Shown piece after piece: positions 52,149 to 60,796 of a stretch of DNA of 64,000 nucleotides (position 1 is the first letter of the stretch; each line of letters starts with the position of its first letter). The DNA is from Pedobacter cryoconitis (GTDB lineage Bacteria > Bacteroidota > Bacteroidia > Sphingobacteriales > Sphingobacteriaceae), in contig NZ_CP014504.1 in NCBI RefSeq assembly GCF_001590605.1, positions 868,001-932,000 of the forward strand, read 5' to 3'. The notes beneath the pieces are model-generated. The model searched no databases, was not told the DNA's origin, and worked only from the letters and a program-made list of their open reading frames with translations. The translations under genes were made by a program, and so were the position numbers.

Positions 52149-53179
52149 TGGAAGCGCAAACCTCATTATTACAGACCTCAGCATTGGCCATAGGTTATAA
52201 AACAGGAAAGGGGAAATCCAAAGTGATTGCCGGCCCTTTAAATTTAGAACTTCATGCCGGGCAGCTGGTTTGTCTGCTAGGTCCGAATGGTTGCGGTAAA
52301 TCTACGCTGCTCAGAACTATTTCTGGATTACAACAGCCGCTGAAAGGTGAAATTATACTGGACGGTGCAGTGCTGAACAAGCTTAAACCAGCGCAGGTTG
52401 CAAAAAAAATAAGCCTGGTACTCACTGATAAGGTCAGCGCTGGTAACCTGGATGTTTATTCGCTCATTTCATTGGGCCGCTATCCTTACTCAGGGTGGCT
52501 GGGCATATTGACTGAACAAGACAAACATATTATTGAACAGGCTATAAAGGCTACAGATACCGGAGCTTTTATAGGCAGAAAAATGGATAGTCTGAGCGAC
52601 GGGGAGTGTCAGAAAGTGATGTTGGCCAGGGCAATGGCACAAGATACCCCGCTGATTATTTTAGATGAGCCTACTGCTCACCTTGATTTGCCTAGCCGGA
52701 TACAACTCATGCGTTTATTGCATCAGCTCGCTAAAGAAACTAATAAAGCGATTTTACTTTCTACACATGAACTTGATTTGGCACTGCAGGTTGCTGACCA
52801 GATCTGGCTGATGCGCAATGGTGGACAGCTGGATGCCGGATTGCCAGAAGAGCTGGTCTTAAATGGGGCTTTTCAACATGCATTTGAGAAAGATGGAATT
52901 GTCTTTGATGCGGCGAGTGGCACCTTTAATATTCATTATTCAGGGAAACGCGATATCAAAGTGACAGGAGAGGGCGTTGCTGCTTTCTGGACTAAAAAGG
53001 CCTTGGTCAGAAATGGCTTTAGTATATCCTCAGCAACAACTCATACTTTAAAATCAGCAACAACTCATACTTTAAAAGTTTCTGTGAGCGGAGAAGGGCC
53101 GGATACACTTTGGACTGTACAAAAGAATAATGAATCAGCTACCTATACTTCCTTGCGTGGATTTCTCCAGGCACTTTAA
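52148..53179 (+). CDS. ABC transporter ATPase (BtuD-like) with C-terminal extension
   Basis: The ATPase domain (about 1-245) has Walker A LLGPNGCGKSTLLRT, signature LSDGECQKVMLARAMAQ, Walker B LIILDEPTAHLDLP and switch His in LLSTHELDL. A C-terminal region of about 95 residues follows, ending in KNNESATYTSLRGFLQAL, which is not part of the usual BtuD. Within it a 24-bp unit is perfectly duplicated (SATTHTLK twice, 53030-53077). Coupled to the permease gene by overlapping stop and start. Confidence 0.92.
   Translation: MEAQTSLLQTSALAIGYKTGKGKSKVIAGPLNLELHAGQLVCLLGPNGCGKSTLLRTISGLQQPLKGEIILDGAVLNKLKPAQVAKKISLVLTDKVSAGNLDVYSLISLGRYPYSGWLGILTEQDKHIIEQAIKATDTGAFIGRKMDSLSDGECQKVMLARAMAQDTPLIILDEPTAHLDLPSRIQLMRLLHQLAKETNKAILLSTHELDLALQVADQIWLMRNGGQLDAGLPEELVLNGAFQHAFEKDGIVFDAASGTFNIHYSGKRDIKVTGEGVAAFWTKKALVRNGFSISSATTHTLKSATTHTLKVSVSGEGPDTLWTVQKNNESATYTSLRGFLQAL
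53030..53077 (+). repeat. Perfect 24-bp tandem duplication inside the BtuD-like gene
   Basis: Two identical 24-bp units (TCAGCAACAACTCATACTTT plus AAAA) are head to tail and in frame, adding eight residues without breaking the frame. Confidence 0.95.
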
Positions 53180-53230
53180 TATTCCGATCATCTGAGCTAT
53201 TACAACACAAACACACCAATACTAATTTAT

Positions 53231-55417
53231 ATGAATAAAAATTTACCTTTATTATTTAAAAACCTGCTTATAGGTACGGTTTTACTCAGCAGTTCTGCAT
53301 TAGCGCAGGAAAAAAAAGCTGATTCTGTGAAGACGAATGCACTTGACGAAGTGGTCGTTACTTCTTCAAGGACGGAGATTAAAAGACGTCATGTACCGCA
53401 AAGTATGACGGTCATCAGTAAAGCAGTCATAGAGATGACTTCTTCGCAGGAAGTAACGGATCTATTGAAAAAAAACTCTTCCATCAGTATTGTACAATAT
53501 CCGGGTTTGTCTTCTGGAATTGGTATTCGTGGTTTCAGGCCACAAACAAGCGGCTTAAATCAACGTTCTTTATTATTAGTTGATGGTCGTCCGGCGGGTA
53601 CAGCAAGTATTGCTACGATTAATCCATCGGATATCGAGCGTATTGAAGTGCTCAAAGGGCCTGCTTCTGCCTTATATGGCTCATCGGCTATGGGTGGGGT
53701 AGTGAACATCATCACTAAAAAATCTTTTGGTGATATCCATGGGAATGTTTTTGCCGAGTATGGTTCTTATGAAACGACTAAACTAGGTGCCTCTGCAGGT
53801 GGGAATATCAGTAAGAAATTAGACTTTGATTTGTCTTTTCTGAATTACGACAGAGCTAAAAACATGAAATTAGGGAAGGGTAATTTGTTCAGAAAGATGC
53901 TTGGTGCTAATGCTGCACTCTATAATTATACCACCGGGCCTGTTGAAATGGATGATAAACGTTCTGATGGATTGAGACGGGACTATACAAAATTGAACTA
54001 CAATACAGGAAGTCTGAGATTAGGTTATCAGTTTGATGCCAACTGGAGACTGGATGTTCGTGGAGAACGCTTTGTTGCCAAAAATGTAGAATCTCCGAGT
54101 GATATACAATTTGGAAACGGACAGCCGAGTACAAAAGATATTGAACGTCATAATGAGGAAGCAACGCTTTCCGGTACTATCGATCAACACCATTTAACCT
54201 TGAAAGGCTATACTTCTCAGGAAAATAACCTGAACAATACCTTACTGACCGTAAATGGACTTGTAGCACCTTACGCATCTTATAAAAGTGTAACCAGCTG
54301 GAAAGGCATACAGGCCAAAGATGCTTACCAATTAGGAAATCATTCAGTGGTTTTTGGTCTGGATTACAGCAATGCTTTAACAAGCTCCCAATCTTTTAAT
54401 CCTGATGGTTCTGAATCTGCTCCATATTCTCCAAACTACAGTCTTTCTTCTGGCGCGGCTTATATTCAGGGGCAATTAAATTTTCTGGACAATAAATTAG
54501 TTATTAATCCAGGTGTACGTTTGGATCTGATTACTTATAATGTGAAGCAAACCCCATTGTTGACCACTTATGCAGGTGGAAAAAAAACAAATCCTTTCTT
54601 TAGCCCAAGTTTAGCCGCCCAATATTCGCTTAACAAGTTATTCACTGTTCATGCGACTACAGGCCGTGCTTTTGTAACGCCAGACGCTTATAACGTAGCT
54701 GGTTATTCTGAAAGAGTTAAGGATGGTAAAGCAAGTGTGATCCAGGGTAATGCTGATCTGAAAAATGAGAACAGTATTTCATGGGATGCAGGTCTGAGAT
54801 TCAATAAATCTGAATGGGGGCTGACTGCTGATTTCACTTATTACAATACCTATGTTAAAGACAGGATCACCACGCAGACCAGCGTACCTGTGCCGGCTGA
54901 AAATACACCAAGTGGTTTTCCAATTAGCAGCCGTATGACTTATATCAATGCAAATAAAGCAAATATCAACGGTTTTGAGGCTGAGGTTGCATGGGATTTC
55001 GGAACACTGGCAGCAAAAGACTATTCTTTAAAAGTTTTTGGGAATGCAACTAAATCATCTAAAGCAAAAGAGGTTACGATTGCAGCTAATGGTACTGAAT
55101 TGACTAAAGACATTTACAATGTACCCAACTTTACCTCAAGCTATGGCTTTGAATTCAACAACCTGAAAGGGCTTGATTTAAGATTAAGCGGCAGATACGT
55201 TGGTAAACGTAAGGATACTGATTTTAATGACCCTAAATTTCCTGAAATTGTTTATCCTGAATTTATGACAGCAGATTTTGCAGCCAGTTATACTTACAAG
55301 AAAAGACATACAGTTACTTTTCTGATGAATAACATTACAGACGAAAACTATTATGAAAAACGCGGGTTTAACCTTGCAGGAAGGAACTTCTCTCTAAGAT
55401 ATAACATCAGCTTCTAA
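53231..55417 (+). CDS. TonB-dependent receptor (BtuB-like), probable cobalamin/cobinamide uptake
   Basis: The 728-residue protein has a signal peptide (to about SALAQ) and a TonB-box-like DEVVVTSSRTE. The plug follows with VTDLLKKNSSISIVQYPG, GIGIRGFRPQTSG, and ERIEVLKGPASALYGSSAMGG, then a barrel ending GRNFSLRYNISF. It has no N-terminal regulatory-like domain. It is the last gene of the riboswitch-controlled import operon (51 bases after the ATPase), so a corrinoid substrate is likely. Confidence 0.88.
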   Translation: MNKNLPLLFKNLLIGTVLLSSSALAQEKKADSVKTNALDEVVVTSSRTEIKRRHVPQSMTVISKAVIEMTSSQEVTDLLKKNSSISIVQYPGLSSGIGIRGFRPQTSGLNQRSLLLVDGRPAGTASIATINPSDIERIEVLKGPASALYGSSAMGGVVNIITKKSFGDIHGNVFAEYGSYETTKLGASAGGNISKKLDFDLSFLNYDRAKNMKLGKGNLFRKMLGANAALYNYTTGPVEMDDKRSDGLRRDYTKLNYNTGSLRLGYQFDANWRLDVRGERFVAKNVESPSDIQFGNGQPSTKDIERHNEEATLSGTIDQHHLTLKGYTSQENNLNNTLLTVNGLVAPYASYKSVTSWKGIQAKDAYQLGNHSVVFGLDYSNALTSSQSFNPDGSESAPYSPNYSLSSGAAYIQGQLNFLDNKLVINPGVRLDLITYNVKQTPLLTTYAGGKKTNPFFSPSLAAQYSLNKLFTVHATTGRAFVTPDAYNVAGYSERVKDGKASVIQGNADLKNENSISWDAGLRFNKSEWGLTADFTYYNTYVKDRITTQTSVPVPAENTPSGFPISSRMTYINANKANINGFEAEVAWDFGTLAAKDYSLKVFGNATKSSKAKEVTIAANGTELTKDIYNVPNFTSSYGFEFNNLKGLDLRLSGRYVGKRKDTDFNDPKFPEIVYPEFMTADFAASYTYKKRHTVTFLMNNITDENYYEKRGFNLAGRNFSLRYNISF

Positions 55418-55492
55418 AAAAGGGTACTATGGTTAGACTGCGCCCAAAAAGTTAGACAATTTCTGGGCGCAGTCTAACCATAGTACCCTTTT
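55418..55492. terminator. Long bidirectional hairpin, possibly from an insertion-sequence end
   Basis: Arms 55418-55446 and 55464-55492 are exact 29-bp complements with a 17-nt loop, lying between the convergent receptor and Rpn-nuclease genes. Outer A- and T-runs suit a terminator. The left arm plus loop includes GCGCCCAAAAAGTTAGACA, which looks like the tip of an IS3-family element. Confidence 0.75.
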
Positions 55493-55496
55493 ATAT

Positions 55497-56423
55497 TTAA
55501 AGACTTTCTATTTCTTCCCTGGAGAGCGCAGTAAATCCGGCAATTTTATCAATATCAAAATTCTCTTCCTTCATTTTTCCTGCAATAGCCAGCGCAGTTT
55601 CATGTTTACCTTGCGCTATCCCTTTTTCTAAACCTTTTTCGATCCCCTTTTCTATTCCTTTTTCCATTCCCTCTTCTATTCCTTCTCTTATTCCTCTGCG
55701 TTCTGCAGATTTAAGCCGGCTATAATCGTCCTCTTCCCGCTGTAAAATCGAGTCGTACACAAATTGTTGTTCTGGTGATAATTTCTTCATTTCAGCGATA
55801 TTAAATATTTTTTCAAAAATACGTTTATCCAGGTATTTAGGAATCTGATCCAGGCTGTGCATGTGCTTAAGCAGATAAACCCATTTGTCCAGCTCATTCT
55901 CCAGTTCATTTTCTTTCTTGTCAAATTTAGGCAGTTCCAAAAATTTAAATCCCAGTCCATTGTGGAATATTTTACCAGTACCCGTATTGACCAGTGAAAT
56001 ACTTTGCAAATAATGGTCACTGAGGCAATTTTTCCTATTAAAATCCAGAATCGCAATCAGAAAAACCTCTTTCATCTTAACTTCCCAGTGCCGGTTACTC
56101 TTTAACTTTTGCTGATGGATCAGCCGGCTCAGGTAAAAAATGCAGCGGTCCTCAAAATTATCATGATCTGCCCGCTGCATTTCTACAATGAACTGTTCTC
56201 CGGTGTCCCCGGTGCACAGCAAATCGAAACTTACCTTTTTATGATCCCTGTCATCCCCGGCAAGTTCAGTTGGGTTGTAGACAAGATCGGTAATGTGTTT
56301 TTCTCCTTCAAACAAGGCGTTTAAAAAAGCAATCATGATCTCTTTGTTGGGCTCACCACCGAAAAGATGTTTGAATCCAAAATCTGTTAATGGATCAATG
56401 TATTTATTTGTACTAGCTGACAT
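55497..56423 (-). CDS. Rpn-family PD-(D/E)XK nuclease / putative transposase
   Basis: The 308-residue protein has the Rpn family opening YIDPLTDFGFKHLFGGEPNK, then FLNALFEG, VSFDLLCTGDTGEQFIVEMQ (acidic nuclease core) and FYLSRLIHQQ. Near the C-terminus is a low-complexity run of GIEKG/GMEKG/GLEKG units (about residues 248-275). Rpn proteins cut DNA and promote RecA-independent recombination. This copy appears full length. It interrupts the cobamide region between the import and nucleotide-loop genes. Confidence 0.92.
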   Translation of the reverse strand: MSASTNKYIDPLTDFGFKHLFGGEPNKEIMIAFLNALFEGEKHITDLVYNPTELAGDDRDHKKVSFDLLCTGDTGEQFIVEMQRADHDNFEDRCIFYLSRLIHQQKLKSNRHWEVKMKEVFLIAILDFNRKNCLSDHYLQSISLVNTGTGKIFHNGLGFKFLELPKFDKKENELENELDKWVYLLKHMHSLDQIPKYLDKRIFEKIFNIAEMKKLSPEQQFVYDSILQREEDDYSRLKSAERRGIREGIEEGMEKGIEKGIEKGLEKGIAQGKHETALAIAGKMKEENFDIDKIAGFTALSREEIESL

Positions 56424-56591
56424 AATTCTTTATGATTTAGGTCAAGCTACTTCTATTTTATATTTAAAAGGTAATAAATATCTCTATTGTGAATAATTAA
56501 ATTAATAAAGAAAATAAAACTGATTATGTTACTTTAGTATTTTAACTTTAGGAATTGAGGTGATGGACTAAGAACGCTTTTTAGATTTTAT

Positions 56592-56627
56592 TTATTAAAA
56601 TTGTACTGCTTATTAAAATTGTGCTGC
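56592..56627. repeat. Tandem 18-bp repeat upstream of the adenosyltransferase gene
   Basis: Two adjacent copies of TTATTAAAATTGTnCTGC differ at one position (A or G). They lie about 50 bases before the adenosyltransferase start. Possible protein-binding repeats or a slippage product. Confidence 0.7.
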
Positions 56628-56677
56628 CGACCGGCTGAGCAATGATCAGCAAAGCTTGTCAAACCAAAAACAAATTC

Positions 56678-57271
56678 ATGAAGATATATACTAAAAAAGG
56701 GGATAAAGGGACTACCGGGCTTTTCGGAGGGAAACGTGTAGACAAAGATGATGTACGGGTAGAATGTGTAGGGACGCTCGATGAGGTAAATTCTACTATA
56801 GGTATGCTGAGAGTAAAGCTTGGTACTGCCCATGAGTGGCAAAGTAACCTGCATAAAATTCAGAAAGACCTGATGGATATGATGTCACATCTTGCACGGC
56901 CATCTGATGCGGCAAAAATCAATACCAATCCAATGCCTGCCGACGGCCCTGTTTTTTGTGAAACATGGATCGATGCGCTGGAAAACGCAATGACAAATCC
57001 GTCAGATTATTTTATCCTGCCCGGTGGAAATGAGATTTCAGCACTTTGCCATATGGTCAGGACACAAATGCGTAGAGGAGAAAGAAGATTAGTCAGTTTG
57101 ATTAAAACAGATGAAGTTGAGGAAACAATCCCTGCCTATATCAATCGTTTGTCCGATTTGTTTTTTACGCTTTCACGGGCTGAAATGGATAAGGCTGGTG
57201 TAGCAGAAGAGAAATGGCAACTGTTTTTATATAAGAGATTTAAGCATACTGATCCAGCTGTAAAACCATAA
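56678..57271 (+). CDS. Cob(I)alamin/cobinamide adenosyltransferase, PduO type
   Basis: The enzyme adds the adenosyl group to cob(I)alamin or cobinamide. It is 197 residues. The N-terminal ATP-binding motif reads YTKKGDKGTTGLFGGKRV. LDEVNSTIGMLR, FILPGGNEISALCHMVRTQM and RRGERRLV, plus INRLSDLFFTLSR, are all PduO/MMAB hallmarks. The start is ATG 56678; the frame opens upstream at 56642. It heads the nucleotide-loop operon; its stop is 2 bases before cobU. Confidence 0.95.
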   Translation: MKIYTKKGDKGTTGLFGGKRVDKDDVRVECVGTLDEVNSTIGMLRVKLGTAHEWQSNLHKIQKDLMDMMSHLARPSDAAKINTNPMPADGPVFCETWIDALENAMTNPSDYFILPGGNEISALCHMVRTQMRRGERRLVSLIKTDEVEETIPAYINRLSDLFFTLSRAEMDKAGVAEEKWQLFLYKRFKHTDPAVKP

Positions 57272-57273
57272 AT

Positions 57274-57780
57274 ATGCTGATTTTTATTACAGGAGGAGTG
57301 AGAAGCGGTAAAAGTGCCTATGCACAAAAGCGGGTGAAAGAACTTTGTCAGGATCCGGTATATGTGGCAACCGCTAAAATATGGGATGATGATTTTCAGG
57401 AAAGGGTAAAACGTCATCAGGATGACCGTGGGCCAGAGTGGACAAATTTTGAGGCTTACCGGGACTTACATCTTTTACCCTTGCAAGGACGGCATGCAGT
57501 GATTGATTGTGTAACGTTATGGTTAACTAATTTCTTTATGGACCACAATAATGATATTGATCTTTCTCTGGCCGATTTCAAAAAGGAAATTGATCAGCTG
57601 CTTGAAATCCCTGGCACTTTCTTTATCATTTCGAATGAATTGGGTATGGGATTGCATGCCGACACTCCAGTGGGCCGTAAATTTGCCGATCTTCAGGGCT
57701 GGGCTAACCAATATGTAGCGGCAAAAGCAAATGAGGCTGTTTTTATGGTGTCGGGACTTCCGTTGTTTTTAAAGCAATAA
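57274..57780 (+). CDS. cobU: Adenosylcobinamide kinase / guanylyltransferase CobU
   Basis: The bifunctional enzyme phosphorylates adenosylcobinamide and adds GMP. It has 168 residues with P-loop FITGGVRSGKSAYAQ, guanylylated His region RVKRHQDDRGPEW, VIDCVTLWLTNFF and ISNELGMGLHADTPVGRKFA. After its stop a 70-bp gap contains a perfect 14-bp palindrome (GTTTAAATTTAAAC at 57798-57811). Confidence 0.96.
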   Translation: MLIFITGGVRSGKSAYAQKRVKELCQDPVYVATAKIWDDDFQERVKRHQDDRGPEWTNFEAYRDLHLLPLQGRHAVIDCVTLWLTNFFMDHNNDIDLSLADFKKEIDQLLEIPGTFFIISNELGMGLHADTPVGRKFADLQGWANQYVAAKANEAVFMVSGLPLFLKQ

Positions 57781-57850
57781 TAATTATATTAGAAACTGTT
57801 TAAATTTAAACGGGCCCTTGAAGCAAAGAAATGCCAATTGATAAGAATAT

Positions 57851-58855
57851 ATGATCACTGAAGATTTAAAAACATTAATAGATAATAAGACAAAACCTCC
57901 GGGGTCTTTGGGCTTACTGGAAGATCTCGCTTTACAAATAGGAGAAATATTAGGAACAACAGGTCCGCAGTTAATTAATCCTCATCTGGTAGTTTTTGCT
58001 GCAGACCATGGAATTGCTAAAGAAGGTGTCAGCGCTTTTCCTCAGGAAGTGACCCGGCAAATGGTGCTTAATTTTTTAAACGGGGGAGCTGCAATCAATG
58101 TTTTTTGTAAACAACATGATATTCGTCTTCAGGTAATCGATGCAGGAGTGAATTTTGATTTTGATGATGGATTGCCATTGGGCGATGGAAAAATTGCGAA
58201 AGGAACAGCTTCGTTTTTACACGGCCCGGCAATGACTACTTTTCAGGCAGAACTTTGTTTATTAAAAGGTGAAGCCGTAGTTGCAGAAATCGTTGCAAAA
58301 GGATGTAATGTCATTGGTTTTGGAGAGATGGGGATAGGAAATACTTCCAGCGCTGCGGTCCTGATGAGCTTACTGTGTGATTTGCCACTCTCAGAGTGTA
58401 TTGGCAGAGGCACAGGACTAAATGACGAACAGCTGCTTAAAAAACAGCAAATTCTGGAACAAGCAGTTGCAAACTATAAAGGAGACCGTGACATTTTCAA
58501 ATTGATGGCATATTTTGGCGGATTTGAATTGATGGAAATGACCGGAGCTATATTAGCTGCGGGAAAAAGAAAAATGGTAATCATGGTAGATGGGTTCATT
58601 GCAACGGCAGCCTATCTTTGTGCCTATCGTATAGATCAAAGTATCAAAAAAAATGCTGTTTTCTGTCATGAGTCAGAGGAAAAAGGACATCGTTTATTAT
58701 TGGCATACCTGGAGGCAAAACCCTTGTTAAGCCTTCACCTTCGTTTGGGGGAGGGAACTGGTTGTGCGCTGGCTTATCCGCTGCTTAAAAGTGCTGTAAA
58801 CTTTTTAAATGAAATGGCTAGTTTTCAAAGTGCGGCGATTTCTAATAAATCCTGA
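57851..58855 (+). CDS. cobT: Nicotinate-nucleotide--dimethylbenzimidazole phosphoribosyltransferase CobT
   Basis: The enzyme activates the lower ligand base as alpha-ribazole phosphate. It is 334 residues with KTKPPGSLGLLEDLALQIG, FAADHGIAKEGVSAFPQEVT, GEMGIGNTSSAAVL, catalytic Glu region and a C-terminal LHLRLGEGTGCALAYPLL. The TGA overlaps the cobS start by one base. Confidence 0.96.
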   Translation: MITEDLKTLIDNKTKPPGSLGLLEDLALQIGEILGTTGPQLINPHLVVFAADHGIAKEGVSAFPQEVTRQMVLNFLNGGAAINVFCKQHDIRLQVIDAGVNFDFDDGLPLGDGKIAKGTASFLHGPAMTTFQAELCLLKGEAVVAEIVAKGCNVIGFGEMGIGNTSSAAVLMSLLCDLPLSECIGRGTGLNDEQLLKKQQILEQAVANYKGDRDIFKLMAYFGGFELMEMTGAILAAGKRKMVIMVDGFIATAAYLCAYRIDQSIKKNAVFCHESEEKGHRLLLAYLEAKPLLSLHLRLGEGTGCALAYPLLKSAVNFLNEMASFQSAAISNKS

Positions 58856-59652
58856 TGAATCAACAACTGAAACTTTTTTTTACAGCTTTATCTTTTTATT
58901 CCAGATTATCAGGTCCAGCTTATATACATCAGGATAATGCGCATAATTTGCCAGATTCAATCCGGTATTTACCTGTTGTTGGCTGGATTATCGGGCTGCT
59001 TACTGCTGCAGTTTTTATGGGGGCAACTTACCTGTTTGGTGAAGCTGTTGCAATTTTACTGGCTATGGTCGCTTCCATTTTGTTAACCGGGGCCTTTCAT
59101 GAGGATGGCTTTGCGGATGTATGCGATGGTTTTGGAGGGGGATGGGCAAAAGAAAAAATTCTGACTATCATGAAAGACAGCCGCCTGGGCACTTATGGTG
59201 TTGTTGGACTGATCTTGTTACTGGGACTTAAATTTGCTGCTTTACTGCAGCTGTTTACCGAAACGTTTATTGCTGCAAATATGCTGACTATCACCGGGTT
59301 GTTTATCGTTGCACATGCGTTAAGCAGATTTGCAGCGATCACATTGGTTTTTAACCATAATTATGCACGTATAGAAGAAAGTAAAGCGAGTGGTGCTGTT
59401 GTTAAAGGAAAATTGATCAATCTGATTATTGCTGGTATTTTTACACTGATCCCGCTGGTTGGGTTAACTGTTTATCTGGCTCAGCCTTTATTGTTACTGA
59501 CGGTAATTCCTGTATTGCTTTTTAGTTTTTATCTGGGTGCTTATTTTAAGAAATGGATTGGTGGTTATACTGGTGATTGCCTGGGGGCAGTACAGCAGCT
59601 TACTGAAGTGACAGTTTACTTGTCTTATATTCTGATATGGAAGTTTATCTGA
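58855..59652 (+). CDS. cobS: Cobalamin 5'-phosphate synthase CobS
   Basis: An integral membrane enzyme that joins adenosyl-GDP-cobinamide to alpha-ribazole (phosphate). It is 265 residues with the motif GAFHEDGFADVCDGFGGG (metal-binding Asp/His), MKDSRLGTYGVVGLILLLGL, and GGYTGDCLGAVQQLTE. It has about six hydrophobic helices. It overlaps the cobC start by 16 bases. Confidence 0.95.
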   Translation: MNQQLKLFFTALSFYSRLSGPAYIHQDNAHNLPDSIRYLPVVGWIIGLLTAAVFMGATYLFGEAVAILLAMVASILLTGAFHEDGFADVCDGFGGGWAKEKILTIMKDSRLGTYGVVGLILLLGLKFAALLQLFTETFIAANMLTITGLFIVAHALSRFAAITLVFNHNYARIEESKASGAVVKGKLINLIIAGIFTLIPLVGLTVYLAQPLLLLTVIPVLLFSFYLGAYFKKWIGGYTGDCLGAVQQLTEVTVYLSYILIWKFI

Positions 59653-60158
59653 TCCGGCATACTACTCCTTTGATTGCAAAAGGGTTGATTTATGGCCGCA
59701 TGAATGTTCCGCTTGCTGCAAGTTTTGAGCAGGAGAAAGATTTGATACTGCAGCAAATTCCAGCTGATCTGGATCAAGTGTATTCAAGTCCTTCTTTCAG
59801 GTGTCAGGCTCTTGCTGCTGAAATTTCCGCAGTTTATACGCAAAATGAGGCTTTATATGAACTGGATTTCGGAGATTGGGAAGGGGATACCTGGGATACG
59901 ATTGACCGGGTGGAATGTAGTACCTGGATGGAAGATTTTGTGAATCTGGCACCACCTAATGGAGAGACTATGCTACAGATGGAGCATCGGGTTTTGTCTT
60001 TTCTGAAAGAAGTTCTACTGCAGCCTTTCCGGCAGGTCGGGATAGTGACTCATAGTGGGGTAATCCGCATTATTCTGGCACATTATCGTCAAATTGCTTT
60101 GAAAGATTCTTTTAGTTTGAAAATTGGGATTGGGGAGGTGTTTGGGCTTAAGCTATAA
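59637..60158 (+). CDS. cobC: Alpha-ribazole phosphatase CobC (histidine phosphatase)
   Basis: The protein has 173 residues with the phospho-His motif YLIRHTTPLIAKG, then YSSPSFRCQALAAEI, ELDFGDWEGDTWDTI and the second His in GIVTHSGVIRIIL. It removes the 5'-phosphate from alpha-ribazole phosphate or adenosylcobalamin phosphate. It is the last gene of the nucleotide-loop operon and is followed at once by a long imperfect hairpin. Confidence 0.92.
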   Translation: MEVYLIRHTTPLIAKGLIYGRMNVPLAASFEQEKDLILQQIPADLDQVYSSPSFRCQALAAEISAVYTQNEALYELDFGDWEGDTWDTIDRVECSTWMEDFVNLAPPNGETMLQMEHRVLSFLKEVLLQPFRQVGIVTHSGVIRIILAHYRQIALKDSFSLKIGIGEVFGLKL

Positions 60159-60246
60159 AAAAAGATAGAAACTAATGTTCGGCTAAACTCTACGCCGGAC
60201 CGGCTCGAGTTTCAGGCCTTCACATTTAGTCTCTGTCTTTTTTTTC
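60157..60246 (+). terminator. Long imperfect hairpin after cobC
   Basis: The outer arms AAAAAAAGATAGAAACTAAT and ATTTAGTCTCTGTCTTTTTT pair with a few mismatches, and an inner AAACTC/GAGTTT stem closes a GC-rich loop. A T-run follows. Likely terminator. Confidence 0.65.
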
Positions 60247-60796
60247 TTTCTCCAAGCCGGTATTGGATTTATTGGTTAGGAGAAAAAAATTGGGTGCATA
60301 ATTTGGGAGAAAAAAGTTAGGGCTTAATTTTTAAAGCTCCCGCAATAGACGCTTTTGGGGACTTCATCGCTCATGACATCTTTAAAGACGATAAAAACCT
60401 CATAGGTCCTACCCCTTGGTAGTGACTGGACTGGAGGCATAAAGTGTCTTTTTTATGCAGATTTTTGAGACAACTGACCCTGGTTTTTGAATGGGTTTGT
60501 TCGTAAATTGCTTAGGCCATCCAGAATTATCAGAGGAGTTGCACTACTTGCTGGTACCATCCTTTAGCTCACTGACTATGCGCTTATACTCAATTCGCAG
60601 TTCTTAACAATGAAATTTTGGATGGCATTTTTTAAGCGGATTATTCGCTTGGTTATCTGGTTTTTAGTTCCTTTTAAAAAAGTAAAAACTCAGATATTGA
60701 CACAATATGTACAATTAGCACCCTATTTATCGATATTTTGCTAAATTTGGGTTGCGCTTAAAGGATACACCGGACGGGTTAGCAATTTTATATTAC
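60247..60796. other. Non-coding, probably decayed intergenic stretch with an imperfect direct repeat
   Basis: No intact gene fits this 550-bp stretch. Two imperfect copies of GGAGAAAAAAnTTnGG lie at about 60279-60304 and 60306-60330. On the minus strand, 60341-60450 reads as an open fragment containing SLPRGRTYEVFIVFKDVM and SDEVPKSVYCGSFKN before a stop, with broken frames beyond. This looks like the tail of a disrupted gene (weak resemblance to DUF6266, unproven). The promoter for 60797 must lie near the right end. Confidence 0.4.

Noticed and set aside
57781..57850. 14-bp palindrome GTTTAAATTTAAAC between cobU and cobT as an operator
   Set aside because: It is made of A/T runs and one copy only; not enough to claim a binding site, so it is only mentioned with cobU.
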